Shown one piece after another: positions 36,301-51,300 of a stretch of 64,000 nucleotides of DNA. Under the pieces are notes generated by a model. That model was not told the DNA's origin. It saw only the letters and a program-made list of their open reading frames with translations, and searched no databases. How positions within the stretch are numbered: position 1 is the first letter of the stretch; the number at the start of each line of letters is the position of its first letter. The translations under genes and the position numbers were made by a program. The DNA comes from Todiramphus chloris collaris (Eukaryota > Chordata > Aves > Coraciiformes > Alcedinidae), in NCBI GenBank assembly GCA_025345505.1, contig JANVCC010000030.1, positions 9,930,592 to 9,994,591 on the forward strand. Direction: 5' to 3'.

Positions 36301-39300
36301 TATTAGGCTTCTATAAGAATTTCAACTTGTTTTACTTTTTTTTTGGTCTGGCTCGTAAGTTGTAAAGACACCAGTTTTAAAGAAGAAGATGGGAATTGGT
36401 AAAAATGCTAAATTTTGTTGTTGCATCTCTATGCTACCCATTTATTCTGTGGCATTTTAAAGAAATAGATATCACTTAAAGCAACCTTATGTTATTCTTG
36501 GTATGTTCCTCACACAATCAGATACTTGTGGTAATAAAAAAAAGTTTGTGTAAAGCCACTCTAGAAAAACATTAACACTTGCTTCACAGGGAGGAATTTC
36601 TTAAAGTCAACCTGATTTGGAACAAAAGCTAAAAAAGGGGGTCCCTACATCTTGACACAGTCTGAAGTGGCAGTTTGGGAGAGATGGCTGTTGAATTCTT
36701 TAGCAGCATGTTGTTCTTGTAGGCCTAGCAGGATGGTGTGCTTTGGCTGCGAAGGCAGATCAATGCTCGATGCTGTGCCTGCTGCTCAAACAAAGTATGT
36801 TGAACTTAAAAATGTCCAACTTGTCAATAATGTGAGTCAGGTACCTGTGAATAATTAGCCTCCTTTTCTGCCGAACAATTCTTACCTCCTAATCAGCCTG
36901 GTGTGGCTTAACTGGAAGGTGGGATGGGTACCAAGAGCAAAGTATTGCTTTGTGGCCATCAGGAAGGTAACCTGTGAGTAAATGTGTCTCGGCATTGAGT
37001 CAGCCAGCAGAGCTTGCTCTGTGCCCTGAAACAACTCTGTTTCTGATAAGGGATTCACAAAGGACTGAACAGTGAGGTTTTGCTGCTTTTGCTTTTTCTG
37101 TTCTTCTCTCTTGCACATCCTCGTGGGCATTCCTAGACTGGGAGGGACAGAATCTTGTAGTCACAAGATGCCTCCATTATTTCTTCAGGAGTGCCTCTGA
37201 GGTGCTACACTTTCATTCTGTAACACTTTTCCTCCCTGCTGAGTCCAGAGAGGCCTTCTGAAGAGTAGATATGAAGCCTCTTTTTGGAAGATGTTGGTAG
37301 CTACCGCTGAGTATGACGGTGGTGCTTATAACTGTGTCTGATGAAGTAGTCGTAGTCTTAACAAAAGTAACAGTTCTCTTAAATTAAGGCAAGTATTTTC
37401 TTGTAGTGATTTCTAGCAGGAAGCAAAGGAGTGTCATCTATTTAAAAAAAAACCAAAAATATACTTCTTAACAGTATTTTGTGAACTTTTCCAGAATTCT
37501 GCCCTCTTCTGTTGCTCCTCCCTGCCATACAGTTCTGACTGTCATCCTGCATTGATTTGATAAAGTTTGCAAAAGACTTGTCCCGTATCATGTGAGCTTT
37601 GTGCTCTTCTGTGTTTGATGAGGCAGTCTAACTTGGAGCATCATTCACCAGTGTTGATGCCCTTCACTGTGTTATTTGGTGGTTCTCTGCCCTGATTCCG
37701 AGTCAACAAATGCTGCAGCTCGTGAGCCCTGAAATTGTTGTGAGCTAGGGCAGTTTGACAACTGTACAGCACTATTCAAGCATGCTTGCTTTTTATAGCC
37801 TTGGATTAAATGGCAAGACAACATTCGTGAGAGCAGATCTTAATTTAGCTGCCTCCTATCGCCACTTATCTAGTTGCTTACCAAAATAGGGCTTCCAACC
37901 CACCCATAAAACCAGATTTCTCCCTTACAGTGGCTTGTGTCTTTAACACAGTGCACATCCTGATTTCTCTAGCCTTTCCCTTTGCAGTCAGAGATCTGCT
38001 GGCTATGGTGAATTGGAGCAGTCTTAAGGGAGTAATGATGTTCACGTAATTGTTGTCTGTAAAGAATTTCTCTGCCTTAAAAAGGATCTATATGGATGAA
38101 GTTTATAATAGATTTTGATGATACTTGTCTGTGAAATAATAGTGGTTTGGGCAGCAGAACGTTGCTAGGAAAATAACTATAAACATCCCCACTTAACAGC
38201 AGTTCATTTGCAGTGCTAATATTAAGCAGCTTCATCTTTGTACCCCAGCTGTGATAGCTTTGTGCACAGCTGGGTCATGTAATAAGTTGGGAATTTGATC
38301 TGCTTGGAAAAAAAGAAACAAACCTGCAAAAATTCTTAACCAGACTTTTTCCTTCATCTCGTTCGTTCTGTGACCACACACACTGCTGTTTTGGCACAAA
38401 CACGGGAGTAGGGCAGGACCACAAAAGTGAGATGGATATGAAAACTATTAAACTGACTTAAGTATCTCTGTTGCTGAAGGCAGGAAAGGAGCCTGAGGGT
38501 CATGGAAAAGAAACAAGAGGAAAAGGCTTTGTCCATGTAGTTAAGTTATTCCCATGAAAAAAAAGCACAAGCTGCTCCAGTACTGCATTGTTTTACTCAG
38601 TGATGCATGCTGAAATTGATAAAATCTAATGGTACCACAAATGACAGAAGGTAATGGGGTGTGGGGTATTTCAGATCTTCTGGAAAATGTGAACTAAAAT
38701 TCTTTTAGCAGGTCATATGAGGAAAAATAACCTCTTGAGAGAAAAAACACCCCTTTCTTCTCACCAGGATCAGAGGTTGGAAACTTAGGACACTGCATTA
38801 GCTGTTTTGACATTACGGTACTTGCTATGGCTTAAATCTGAAATTGCCAATAGAGGAAACCCTTTGAAAGGAGAATGCCTGGGCATGCCTAATATGATCA
38901 CTCCACTTGTGCCCAAACTGTCATAATCATTTGGGCTGGAAGGGGCCTTTAAAGAACATCTAGTCCATGGACAGGGACATCCTTCACTAGATCAGGTTCC
39001 TCAAAGCCCTATCTAACCTGACCTTTAACCTTGAACACTTCCAGTGATGGTGCATCTGCAGCTTCTCTGGACAGCCTGTTCCAATGTCTCGCCATCCTCA
39101 CTGTAAAAAAAAAAAAAAAACAACAAAAAAACCCCAAAAAAAGCCCCAAACACGTCTTCCTTGTGTCCAATCTAAATCTACCCTCTCTCGGTTTAAAACA
39201 GTTGCCCTTTGTCCATGATAAAAAGTCTCCCTTGGTCTTTCTTATAAGTCCCCTATAAGTATTGAAAGGCCAAAATAAGGTCTCCCTGAAGCATTTGCTT

Positions 39301-42300
39301 CTCCAGGTTGAACGAGCTCAACTCTTTCAGCCTTTCTCTGGACCTGCTCTGACAGGTCCATGTTTTTCTTGTGTTGGGGACCCGAGCTGGACATAGTACT
39401 GCAGTATATACAGTACATACTGGAGTGATTATCCACTGGACATGTCCAGGAAGGCCCAACAAATAGTATGCATGGATTGGAAGCTGTTCTTGTGCCGTTG
39501 TGTTGTGGTTTAACCTCTGCTGGCAACTAAACACTGCACAGCTGCTCAGCCACTGTACCCCCCCCCCCTCCCCTCCTGTGGGATGGGAAGGAGAATTGGG
39601 AGAAAAAAGGTGAGACCCTGTTGGTTGAAGTAAGGACAGTTTAACAGAACAATACAGAGACAAGAAAACGACAGTATCATGGTAATACCAATGAAATCAT
39701 ACAGAAACTGAGTGATACAAATTGCAAGGCTCTGCTGGTACCTGAGGTGAGCTTTCCCTGCTCCAGCTTGAAGCCACATGCTGACAGCCTGGATCTGCTT
39801 CCCAGGCCAGCCCTCCCCTTATATAGAAAGTATGATGTCATCAGTATGGTATTGAATATCCTATGGACTGGTTCTGTTGTCTGTCCTGGCTTTGCCCCCT
39901 CTCAGCTGCTTGGGCTGGCAGCTACTTGTGAAAATTAACCCTTTCCTAGCCAAACCCAGGACACATGGGCAGCTCATGTATCTTGGCTTTTAGGAGAAGA
40001 TCTCTGCTGTACTAGGAAAGGTGTCAAAGAAGGGTTATTGTGCCATTCAAGTAATAATTTCTGAATGCAGATTTTTCTCATGAGCAGTAAAGAAAGGTCA
40101 TGCCATAGATAGAAGAGCAGGTGTCTATCATAACCATAGAATCCTGGAATGGTAGGGGTTGGAAGGGACCTATGGAGATCATAAAGTCCAACGTGCCTGC
40201 CAGAGCAGGATCACCCAGAGCAGGCCTCACAGGAAGAGATCCAGGTGGGTTTTGAAAGTCTCTAGAGAAGGAGACTCCACAACCTCTCTGGGCAGCCTGT
40301 TCCAGGGCTCTGGCACCCTCACACTATACAAGTTTTTCTTCATGTTGAGGTGAAACTTCCTCTGTTCCAGTTTGTGACCATTGCCCCTTGTTCTCTCACA
40401 AGCCACCACTGAAAAGAGACTGGCTCCTTCTGCTTGACGTCTACCCTTCAGATATTTGTAAACATTAATAAGATCCCCTCTCAGTCTTCTCCAGACTAAA
40501 CAATCCCGGGTTTCTCAGCCTTTTCTCATAAGAGAGATTCTCCAGTCCCTTCATCATACTTGTAGCCTCCCTTGGACTGTCTCTAGTGTTTCCCTGTCTC
40601 TCTTGAACTGGGGAGACCAAAACTGGACACAGTACTCCAGATGTGGTCTCACTAGAGCAGAGTAGAAGGGGAGTAGAACTTCCCTCGACCTGCTGGCCAC
40701 ACTCTTCTTTATGCACCCCAGGACACCATTGGCCTTCCTGGCCACAAGGGCACATTGCTGTCCCATGGACAGCTTACTGTCCACCAGGACTCCAAGGTTC
40801 TTCTCCATAGAGCTGCTTTCCATCAGGTCAGCCTGCTTTCTGGAAGCTTTAATAACTTTAGAAGTTTAAAGATCACAAGCCAGGGCCAGAAGGTGTTGCT
40901 TGTTCATATTTTCTCTAGATCCTTAGTGTTGGACATCTAGTTGTTCTATTTTAAATTGACAGTTTCACTGACTGTTCATTAGTTGTCGTATAAGTTTTAG
41001 CCTTTTTCACATTTAGACTTTTCTATGGATATTTCAAATTCATTCATTCTTTAAATGGACATTCATGAAGATTAAGGACATGTGTCTCATTACGATCAAG
41101 AAAAAATGTTATCTGTGCTATATTTGGGATATTAGAATCCATGGATCAGCAGAACCTGAATAAGTTCTTTGTTAGGAAAAGGAGAGACTTGGCTGACATT
41201 TGTTTTCTTCATTGTGTTTCTTTCTTTCTTCAGTAGGATGACTTTACGAGGTGGTAAGGCTTCACTTTCCAATAGGAGGAGGTTTCCCATCACTCTCAGC
41301 TTTGGGAAAGTGTCTTGGCTGGCATGTTTCTCAAAGCTGGGATTGTCTCTTGACAGTGATTGACAGATCTCTTCTGCCTTTATATCGGATGAAATAGACT
41401 TTTTGTGAATGTTCTAGATCACCTTACATGAAAAGAGGAAGAAAACACACGTATTTCACCTTTTAAATAAAAAACACATTGTTTAATAGTGTTTTTCCTG
41501 TGAAGGAGAAAATTCTTTTCAGAACAAATGGAATTGTCTTATTCCAGGAACATACGCAGTGAGTTGTGCAGAGCCCTGACTCATTTAGTGCGTTCTGGCC
41601 AAGGTACATTTTTGTTAAAAACAACCAATCGTGTTGTTAAAGATAACCTGCCTGCTTCCATTTCATTTTTCTTACGTACCATGAAGGAGTGTTTGAAAAC
41701 AAACCACCCATGAAAAGTCCTGGAAACAAAGTAAGTGAAGGTAAAGTCTTAAAATTAGACTTCATCACTTTATTAACTGTAACAAAGCTTTGAGTTCTGT
41801 TCATATCATCATAGGTCAGTAAAGGACTCCTTCAGCAATCCCAGCTACCTTCAACATTATACTTTTAAATTCTTTCTTTATTGTTAATCTAAGGTGGAAT
41901 GCTCAGAGTGCACCCACACAGGCAATATGGATTATGATGCTGTAATGGAAGCATTGGAGAAGGACATTACCATGAATTCCACCTGGTACATCTCAGGACT
42001 GCAGCTGCCTTCATGGTATTTGCAGTACACAAGACTTTTCTAGCAGGAATCAAAACATGCACTTTGCATCTGAGAACTAGGGCTATGCAAAGCAGGAGAA
42101 AGGAATAGGCATCCTTAGGTCACGTGAGCAGGGATAATAGGCTTTGTGTTGACCCAGTTGAAGGGTTTCTCATTTGTATTAGATGTATAGTGTACAGTGA
42201 CCTGGAGCATACACAGTGGTTCCCAAGGTACTGTTTTTAAATTGCATTGATTTTACATTTCTGGGCAGTTCATTCTTAAAAGCACTGCCTTGTAATGTAC

Positions 42301-45300
42301 TTCAAGCCTTAAATGTGCAGTATTTAAGTTAGTTGTTAAAGTATTTAACCTCCCAAAATCAGAGTACAAGATCCTGTTTCTGTAGAAGATAGTTTATGAA
42401 AAAAAAAAGACAGGAAAAAGAGCTGCTTCTAGTTTGAGTTAAATTCTTTAGTATCTTCATAAAGGAAGATACTTTAAAAAAATTAAGGAAAAGTAGCAAA
42501 TTTACAAATATCAACTTTAAAAATGCACTATTTGTCTTTCAGTCCTAGCTGATTAAGAAAGTATCCTAAGACCAAAACTAGTACAAGAGACATTAAAAAA
42601 ATGTCCAGTAGCAGCTCTCAGAGGGTCATCTACAAAGTACTATATTATGTAAAGTTTTACTATTCTGTATGTTTCTGCAGGGGAAAAACCCACAAAATCT
42701 ACTGTACAATTTCATTTACATATAGTTAAAATCACTACTTGCATTTCAGTTTTGTTAGCTGCTGCCCTTTAGTAGTTAATAGACTTTGAAACATTAGATC
42801 ATTTATATCTCTTCCCCAGTTTCACTTCACATTTACTTACACTTCCAGTTTCATTTTAAGTTAAATGGATTAGCGATCATAGAGCCTCTTACTTGCTGCT
42901 GTTGGATTCTGGTATTAATATGTAGGGAACAGCAGTATCCCCAAATCGTACTTCTCACTGCCTTTTTCTGTTGTTGAAAACCACACGTGCACTTGTAATG
43001 TAGGAAAACCAGAACAGCACTCCCTGTTTTAGCAGTGTCATGTTGAATCACTTCCAGAATATATTAAAATTAGGCTTGAATTTGAAAACATGAACTGTAC
43101 GGCTTTGGAAAATGACCTTGTGTGGTTGTGGTGTGGAGACAAATGTTTCAATATGAATAGCCTTGGTTTTAAGATTGGAGTAGAAATCCTGCTCTACTGA
43201 AGTTTTTACAAGACTAAGGCTAGTGTCCTACGTTGTAACTTCCTTTATGTTATTTGTGTGTCTCTATCTTAATATATGGAAGACTGGAATTCTGTAGGAT
43301 GTGTGGTTGCCTTGTAAAGCAGATAAATGTTGACATGTGAAAGCATAGCCATGACCTGAATGCCTCTCTAGCTGTCTAGACTTGCAGATGCAATAGTGTG
43401 TCTAAACAGGTGGAACATGTTTTTCCTTCATTTCTGTGGTAGACGGAAAGATATCAGATGTGCTGCTGGCCTCCATGGTAATATGTCACTGTCAAACTGT
43501 TAGGGCCTCTTGAAGTTTTAAAGCATACATGTTTTTGTGTATCTGTTTTCCCTTCTACTTAGGAAAAAACAGATTGGATCATGACTGCTTGCATTCCTTA
43601 AGCAGTTCACCCTTCTATTGGTGGAAAGTTTTGAAAATGTCTGCTAGCAGCATTAAAAATGTAATATGCAACAGAAACTAACTCGGGATAATCTTCAGGT
43701 GTTTAATTTCTTTTAAAAATACCAAAGACTTGTGTAGAAGTGTTAAAGCAGTACTTGGGCATGTATTCTTTTTGAACTGGGTTTGAATTCTGCCTTAAGA
43801 GAAATTTTACATAATTAATTGCTCTGCAGAAGCAGCAGTAATTAAAAAGGATGTGTTGATACTAGGAGAATTTCCTACCTGAAGCTGAACATTTAGGGCA
43901 GTTTTAGTACTGCTCTCAATTCCTACAATTCCGGTCTGTGACCGTTGTGCCTGCCCGTGTGCTTTTCACCCTTCAATAACTTGAGCTTGTGGACTTTGTC
44001 ACAGTATATTTGACAAAGCCCACAAGTTGGAAAGATAATATGGGTAACACAAGCTTTATGAAAACAGAAAATGGGTTGTAAAGTGCTCTGATGTTGGTAA
44101 ATATTAGTGTGCAGTATGAGATGGAAGGAAGTTCACATGGGAACATGTTTCAAATGGTCCAGAGATGAGAAAAGCTCCAGGTAAAACCCTTTCTTTAAAT
44201 AGTGCTGTCAGGAAATGTGTTTATTGGAAGCTATAGTGTTAGAGCTGCTTCTGGTAGGAATGCTGAAAGAAATTGCTGTGTGTTACTGCTCATAGTACAC
44301 CATGAAAGGGCTCTGGAATGACTGAATTAAAATTTGAAACCTTTGGTGTTACACCTTTTAAGGCTCTGCTTTGTTTTCTGTCTGAACAAGTAGATTTCAG
44401 TGACTATGCTACAATCTGAAGTCTTTAAAGTTGTAATACTGTGCTTTGTTATTTTGAGATTCTAGGAGGTTTGACTTAAAATGTTATTCTTGAAAGCCAT
44501 CCAGCTCATTGGGTAACCCACAGTAATAGCCAGGTAATTGCTGCTTTTCTTCTCTGGCAAGTAATTTAAGGTGTGGAGTGACTCTTCCCATATGCTACTA
44601 CCTAGTGAATTTAGAGCATGATGCTCTGCAGTTACGAGTGCCTAGTCTGAGAGCAAGCAAATTGCTGCAGTGTTAGTCGTCTTCGCAAAACATCGCAGAG
44701 AGGGGTTTTTTCGCATGTTACAGTGATTCATGTGCCTGGTGAGTGATGAAGAACAAAGATCTTAAAACACAGTTTTGCATATGGAGTTTGAGAAGCTGGT
44801 AAAATTCAAAAAGGTGCTCGTTCTCCCCAGGAAGCAGGAAGGGCCTCAGCACATATCACACTTGCCAGAATTGTGTGGAGAGATTGGACTTGTATATGAA
44901 GATAGTAGCACCAAAGAGCCCCGTTGTGCTGGCTATATACAAATGATGTAGTATTGTGAGATAAACTTGCAGACATATCAAAACATCTTGAAATCCTAGC
45001 TTGTTCTTGTCTGTGCCTTAGGGTAGACTTTCACAGACAGGCTCTTGGCACAGAAAGGGTAAAAAAGCATCTTCCTAATTCTGGCATGCATTTACACCTA
45101 CCTCAAATGGTCTTGTTTTTAAGCACCTTCTGAAAGTTGGACCTTTTTTGGTCCTAATTAAACATCTAGAATTACTACAGGGTATTAAATCTTTTTCAAC
45201 TCAAGTGTTTGCTGTTTGGTTACTCAGCTGTTGTGAAAATCAAAGATGCTCTTTCAGGGCTAAGAAGCAAAGAAGCACTGACCTGGCTACACATCATGAG

Positions 45301-48300
45301 CATCAGGTTGCAACTGCATGACTTGTTGAGCACTGACTTAATCACAAATACTTTTAATATCTCGGATGGAAGTTTAGGGTTTTTTTAAGGATTTTTTTTT
45401 TAGGGCTTTGAAGAATTTGTGCAGCAAGCCCTCGTTGCCTTGCCCTGGAGCATTCAATTTAAACTTGGCACTGTTTTCTGATGCACAGATTCAGTGTGTG
45501 TGAGACTGCGGCCTTATCTGTCGCGACTAAGTTGCTATTCTAATTTATGAGGTTTCTGACTCTGTGGGAGACTTTTCTCTCATTCCTCCCATCTTTAGCT
45601 GTGTGTGTGGCTGTATTTGTATCAAATAACTTCACGGATCTTGTACAGAAAAAACAAGCTGCAAAAGCCTGTGGGCATTCTTGTGTGTTTGACAAGATCA
45701 TTTCCCAGGTCTTATTTTGTGTGGCTACACAAACAGTTCTGTGAATACAATGCCCACATATGTGTGCTTGTATCAAATCTCAGTAAGCGTTGTATTTATG
45801 GTTTCAGTACAGAATTGACCTTTGAACCCGGCAGGAAAATGCAATCTGTAGGATTCATCTTGGTATTCTTCATAAGAACATGTCGCCAGGCCGGAACTGC
45901 TGGGTCATGGCTGTTGCTGGCGTTGCTCTGGGACTCTGTATTTCGTATGTCTCCTGTCAAAGCCAGAAATGCTGTGTATTTTCTGGGTTGCTTTTAAGGG
46001 GTGTCAGTGCAGGACGATTGGATTCACCAGGTCCTGTACAAACAAATGTACTACTACCAAAATCACCACCTTCTTGATCTGTGAAAACCTGTCTGGATGC
46101 TCAGAAGTGGTTATAATCTACTAAATGTGGCAGTTTGTTTAAAAATACTTTTTGTTGTGTAACTAAAGAAAATGGTCTTGAAAGTAAATGTACTTGCAAT
46201 GGGGACTGTTGCAATATCATTATTTTGGCTTTGGGTTTTTTTACCCACTTTTGACTGGAAGCCCTCAAAGTGGTGATTTACGTCCTATTTTGAATTATAT
46301 CTTGTACAAACCCACGATAATCAAACTGTGTGGTGGTTACAAATTGGCACTGGTCTAAGCTAGGGGAGTGTTAGCCTGGTACTTCTTTTGTTTGTTCTGA
46401 GTGTGTTGAATTTGTTGGTGTTGTGTAAGTCTTTTCCTTACAGAAAACAAGGAAATAATATTGATAAGAAAACATAATACAGATGCTGTGACTGTTTCAC
46501 AAGATAAGATTTAGATTTCTGTATATACTTGAATGGGAGTCAATCATCCTTTTGGGTGCTCTACGGCTACAGTGTAGTGTCTTTGAGCTGAAAGAAAAGA
46601 ATGAACCCTAACAGTGACCTGCTGAAAAACACCCTGTGTGGTGGAAAGGGAAAAGCTTTGGAAGAAACGGGTTGTCTCTTCGGTGTTAGTGTGAAGAGCT
46701 GAATAGGTGCATTGTCCAAACCAGATTAACTTGTTCTGTAGATTTTTAAATCCAGTCTTAAATACTCCATGTTTTAGAGCATCGTATTATTGCATGGTGG
46801 CTCTTAAATTTAAAAGCAAACGAGTTAAGCAAGCACAGGTCCAATGGGTGTATAAGCAAGTTAATCAGCTTAAACTCATGCCTGAGTAATCTCTTTCCTC
46901 CCTTTTTTATATGCTGGGTTGAAGAGGTGTGGTCTTTGAATTCTAGTAATTAATACATTTAAACCTGAAGCTGTGTACTAGTAGCCTGCTGGCAGTTACT
47001 CTTCTTATTCTGTGCTTTTACGCATCTCTTTTTAATGTTTCTTGCCCTTTGTAACAGTTGGAAGATTCAGCCATTCATGCCTATGTAACTTCATTTTAAT
47101 GTAGTATCTTGTTTTTTCTTCCTTGTTTACAAGCCTTTTGAAGTTTGTCTCTTGCACAGCTCATGTAGAACACTTGAGTGCTGTTGCTTCACGGTAGGTA
47201 GAACCATCTCTTTCTCATGCCTCTCTATGTTGGAGGGCAAACTAGGGGCTTCAGCTGGCCATTATTTAAATGTCTCTTGCACTGCAAGAACCTGCTCACA
47301 CCCTCCCCCCACACATGTTATCAAATACAAGGAAATGCACTGCTTTGCTGCATCCCGTGATACACTGCAGCTATAATTGTCACTGTCTAATGGCATCTCT
47401 GTGTCTGGACTTCTCTAGAGCACTGTCTTTCAGCTTTTGGTGGTCTTGGTCCTTCCAGCCTGTACAGGGTCTAGGCTGTGATCCTCTTTAGGGGTTTCCA
47501 GGCATGCTCAGTGCCTCTGACTGGAACCTGTATCTGCATTTATAACCTCCATTTCCTAATCGCCTCCTTTTTTAGTGCCTGTATGACTTTGAGAAGGATA
47601 GCTTCCTTTCTAATCTCCTGAGCCAAGGTGGCAAAGCAGCCTTTGAAGTAGTTTGCCTTGGGATATCGTTCCTTCCCCTGGCTTTCTCAATCCAGCCACA
47701 GTTGTGTTGTGCCTAAAGCTGTCTCTACTTCTAGCAGTTCAGGAAAGCTGAATGCCAATATGTGTGTTATGGTTAGAATCTATTTGGCTTGCCATTGCCA
47801 TGAGGGGAAGGCTGGGCGCTCCCTCTGGGCTTTGTGCTTTCTTTCCCTACATTGTTCTCATCTGCACTGACCGCACTTTCCACTCTTAAATTAACTCGGT
47901 CAAAAGTTGTATTTTCTTTTGCAGGGTTAAAGTTCAGGTGGGAAAAAGTGTCAGAACTGGTACAGGGAGGAGGGTAAGAAGAGAAAAGAGCAGATGAGTT
48001 CTGTCCTGCGTTGTTGTTTTTCTTTCAGAGCAGTAAAATGTTGGTTTGACTCTTCTGTAATATGTAAATTCATTCTAATGCAGCAAGGAAAACTGAATGT
48101 CCTTTGCTGGGCGCTCTCCTGTGCTAGCTTGTTGCATAGGCACACTGGTACTAGTTCTAACACAAGGAAGAGACAGAAAATGCACCTCTGTATGAGGAGG
48201 GGAGGATTGTGAGAGCTCTGATTAACATTGTGTTAAGCTTCCTTGTTGCTTCTTGTGACCAGAGCCGGGGTGGGGGGGGTACGGACGGACGGATGGACAA

Positions 48301-51300
48301 CAAATGCACTTGTGGGGAAGCAGTCACAGGCTACACTTCTGGTTCTGCCCTGTAGATCTTCTGATTGCTGTGGATTACTGAGAATATCACATGTGCATGA
48401 ATTTTACGTGGCAGCAGCGAATTATTTTTTTCATTATATTTAATTTTTTTAAAGATGGGGAAGAGAGCAGCGAACGTTTCTAAGGTTATAAAGAGTCAAG
48501 TATTTAACGTATAGAGCAGTAAAATAGTAAATCTGGAAATTAATGGTCTCTATCTGCATGGAAGTAATCTGCAGAAGCCTGTGTTGATAATTCCCCAGTG
48601 AACCAGTGTCTTCTCAGCACTTTGGTGCTTTTTGGGCAATGCACAGCATGCTCTGCTTCTTCTAGCAGCACCAGCCCCGTGTGCAGGATGTGCCCTGGGC
48701 TGCCTAGCGCAGGCAGTCCATGCCTGCCCAGAAACTGTCAGGAAGTGGTAAAAGTACAGTCTGTCAGCACCTGGAGTGTGTTTTATTTCCTTTTTCAGCT
48801 TCACCCCATTTAAGCAGAATGCCCTAGAACTTGGCTTGCTCGTTTGGTTCTTCTTTAAAATTCCATTTTCAAAAAGTAAGCAAACAAGTTTTGTTTATGC
48901 TCAAATGACCTCAACTGACTTGCAAATATGGACTAAATTGTAATTAATATGTTGGTTTGTTTCCAAAGTTATATCTGTAGTTCCTTTTATTTATTTATTT
49001 TTTTAATCAGATCAAGCCTCAGAGGTGCAGGTGACAATGATGCTGACTGAAAGCTGTAAACTTAGAGGACTTCATCACAGGTAAGCTAAGCAGTGTTTAT
49101 AAGCAGAACTGTATCTGTGTGAGCTGAAAATACTTGTGCTTAAAGGTCTCTTGGGGGGAGAAAACAATTTTTTTTCATAAGTCAGCAATATTTTGTCTGT
49201 TTAGAATTTTTAATCTATGAAGGGCTGAAATTATTTTGTCTCTCTAAAATACAGAATTCTAGATGTGCTTCTTATTGCGAAGAGGGTTTATAAGCTTTTT
49301 TTCCTAGTTGTCCAGTCCATAAAGTCAAATGGTAGCAATGTGTGAGGAAATGAAAGTCTTTGGTGTTTAAGCCTTGCACTAAAAGATGGGTAGATATTCT
49401 TTTTATACGTTCTTAGTTATTACAGAAAAAGGTGCTGCAGGCTTATGTTTATGCTGGTTCTTCCACAGCCTAGTTGTTAAATGTGGTGGGAGCCTAGTGA
49501 TGGCAGGATTAATTCTATATGCAGGTTGATTGTCAGTTTAGCTAATTTACTAGTCTGTTTTGTATCGTTCATAATTTTCTACATGGCACAGAAATGTACT
49601 GATTAGGTGCTGTCCCATGTGGACGTGAGGAAATGTTTTGTAGGACTCGCATGTCCTGGTATAGCATCGTAACAGCACTGATGGGATCTGTTCCTTAAGA
49701 ATTAATGGTATGTGTTTTTGAGGTGATGGCTTAAGTTTTTTTTAATACGATGCCCCAAGCATCTTGAATTAGTGGCAGGTTTGCAGCTTGGATTAAGGGC
49801 TGAAATTGGCCTAAAAGATCTTCCTTACTTAAAAGGATACAGGTAAGAAGAAACCTATGCTCGTTGTCAAGTCCGTTGACTGGCAATTGCTCCATTTTTT
49901 TTACTGGTAATATGAAGGAAATTAAAATAGTTCAAGCAGAATTATTTGTTCTACAGTGCATTTAATAGTTGCTTTTCGGAGAGTTATTACAGTTAAGACC
50001 TTACCTAAAATACAGGGTTGTATTCAGAGGAGTAGGAGGTTCTTGAGGAAAAATAGTTAAATTTGAAACAAAATGAACCAGCCCTCCTCATCATTCAAAA
50101 TCAGCTGTTATCCTTCCTTTTGCAAGTTAAACTCTTTAAAAAGCTTTTCTTCTGTACACTGCCTATGAAGCTTTATCTTGCTTCAAGGTAGAGCTACTTG
50201 GGTATGTAGAGCTCATGGGTATGACACAGAACTATCAGACAAGCACTGTACTGGAGCTAAATATGTTTTTTTTTTAAAATATAATATATATATAAAAATA
50301 ATATATAATAATTTTGAAAATATATATTTTATAACTATAGTAGAATGATACACTTCCAAGTTGAGAATATATTGCTTCTTAAGATATAAATTATAACCTC
50401 TGTTCTCAGGAATTTATTTCAGCTCTTTTGGATCGAGGAGAAAAAACTTGGAGAGTTCTTCCTAATGGGAAAGTACTTAAATATCTCATGCTTAAAAAAA
50501 GTATGTCTAGGGGTTCAGTTATTTGGAGACCTTGTGTTCTGCGATTCATAATGGAAGAGTCAATGCTTTTCTTCAATGTTGAATTACTTTCACTTACTGT
50601 CTTTAGGGATCAAGAATATTTATGAGATTACAGTTTCATAAAACTAGGAATTTCTCTCACTGTCTTCCAGGAATCTGCTACCTATCACTCATGTCTGTAT
50701 AGAAGAGGGTGAGAAACCAATGGTGCTGCTGCCATACATGAACTGGGGGAACCTTAAACTATTCCTGCGACAGTGCAAGCTGGTAGAGGCCAATAATCCT
50801 CAGGTACACTCAGAAATCTGTGACTACTTGCCTTTTAAACTTAGATTTGCTTTGCCATCTGTGTATGTGCCTTAAATAGTTGTGGTATTCACCTGTCCTG
50901 TTGTGACAAAGGGGGAACTGGCAAGCAGGTTCCCTAGCCAGTGTTTATCTTGATTCATACAAAGAAAACATTCTTGGCTGCACTTATCATGGGTGTTCAG
51001 AAGGCATGAAGCTGAGCTAAACTCTGACTAGGGTAGTAGGTGATATAACAATACATTTAAAAAAAAAAAAAACTAAACCTAAAAAAAACCCCAAAAAACC
51101 AAACAAGCTATTTTGTCTTTTTTAAGATTGTGGATTTAAGTTAGAATACACAGGGGAAAATTGCATATGGAGAAATTTCAGATGTACTGATTTTAATTTT
51201 GGTATAATAGAGTATCTCTTTAATTCCAGTAATTCTTAATTATTTTCTAGTAAGCATAAAGTACTTGGGTTAAAATGCTGCTGTAGATTTGCTATTAAGT

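Larger units (their letters stand above)
34479..49010 (+). other. RYK: RYK intron 9 (14.5 kb)
   Basis: Phase 1. The most repeat-loaded intron: sense CR1 at 34974-35968, a TA-rich tract at 36091-36136, antisense CR1 at 38920-39415, an LTR fossil at 39501-39963 and antisense CR1 at 40134-40833. It also has a short hairpin at 43986-44026 and a (GGAC)-type tract near 48280. From 41 to 49 kb I see no recognised repeat family and no gene. Confidence 0.88.

Noticed and set aside
39501-39963. Sense-strand reading of the intronic LTR
   Set aside because: The + strand lacks the usual order of TATA then poly(A)-type signal, whereas the minus strand has it, so the element was placed antisense.
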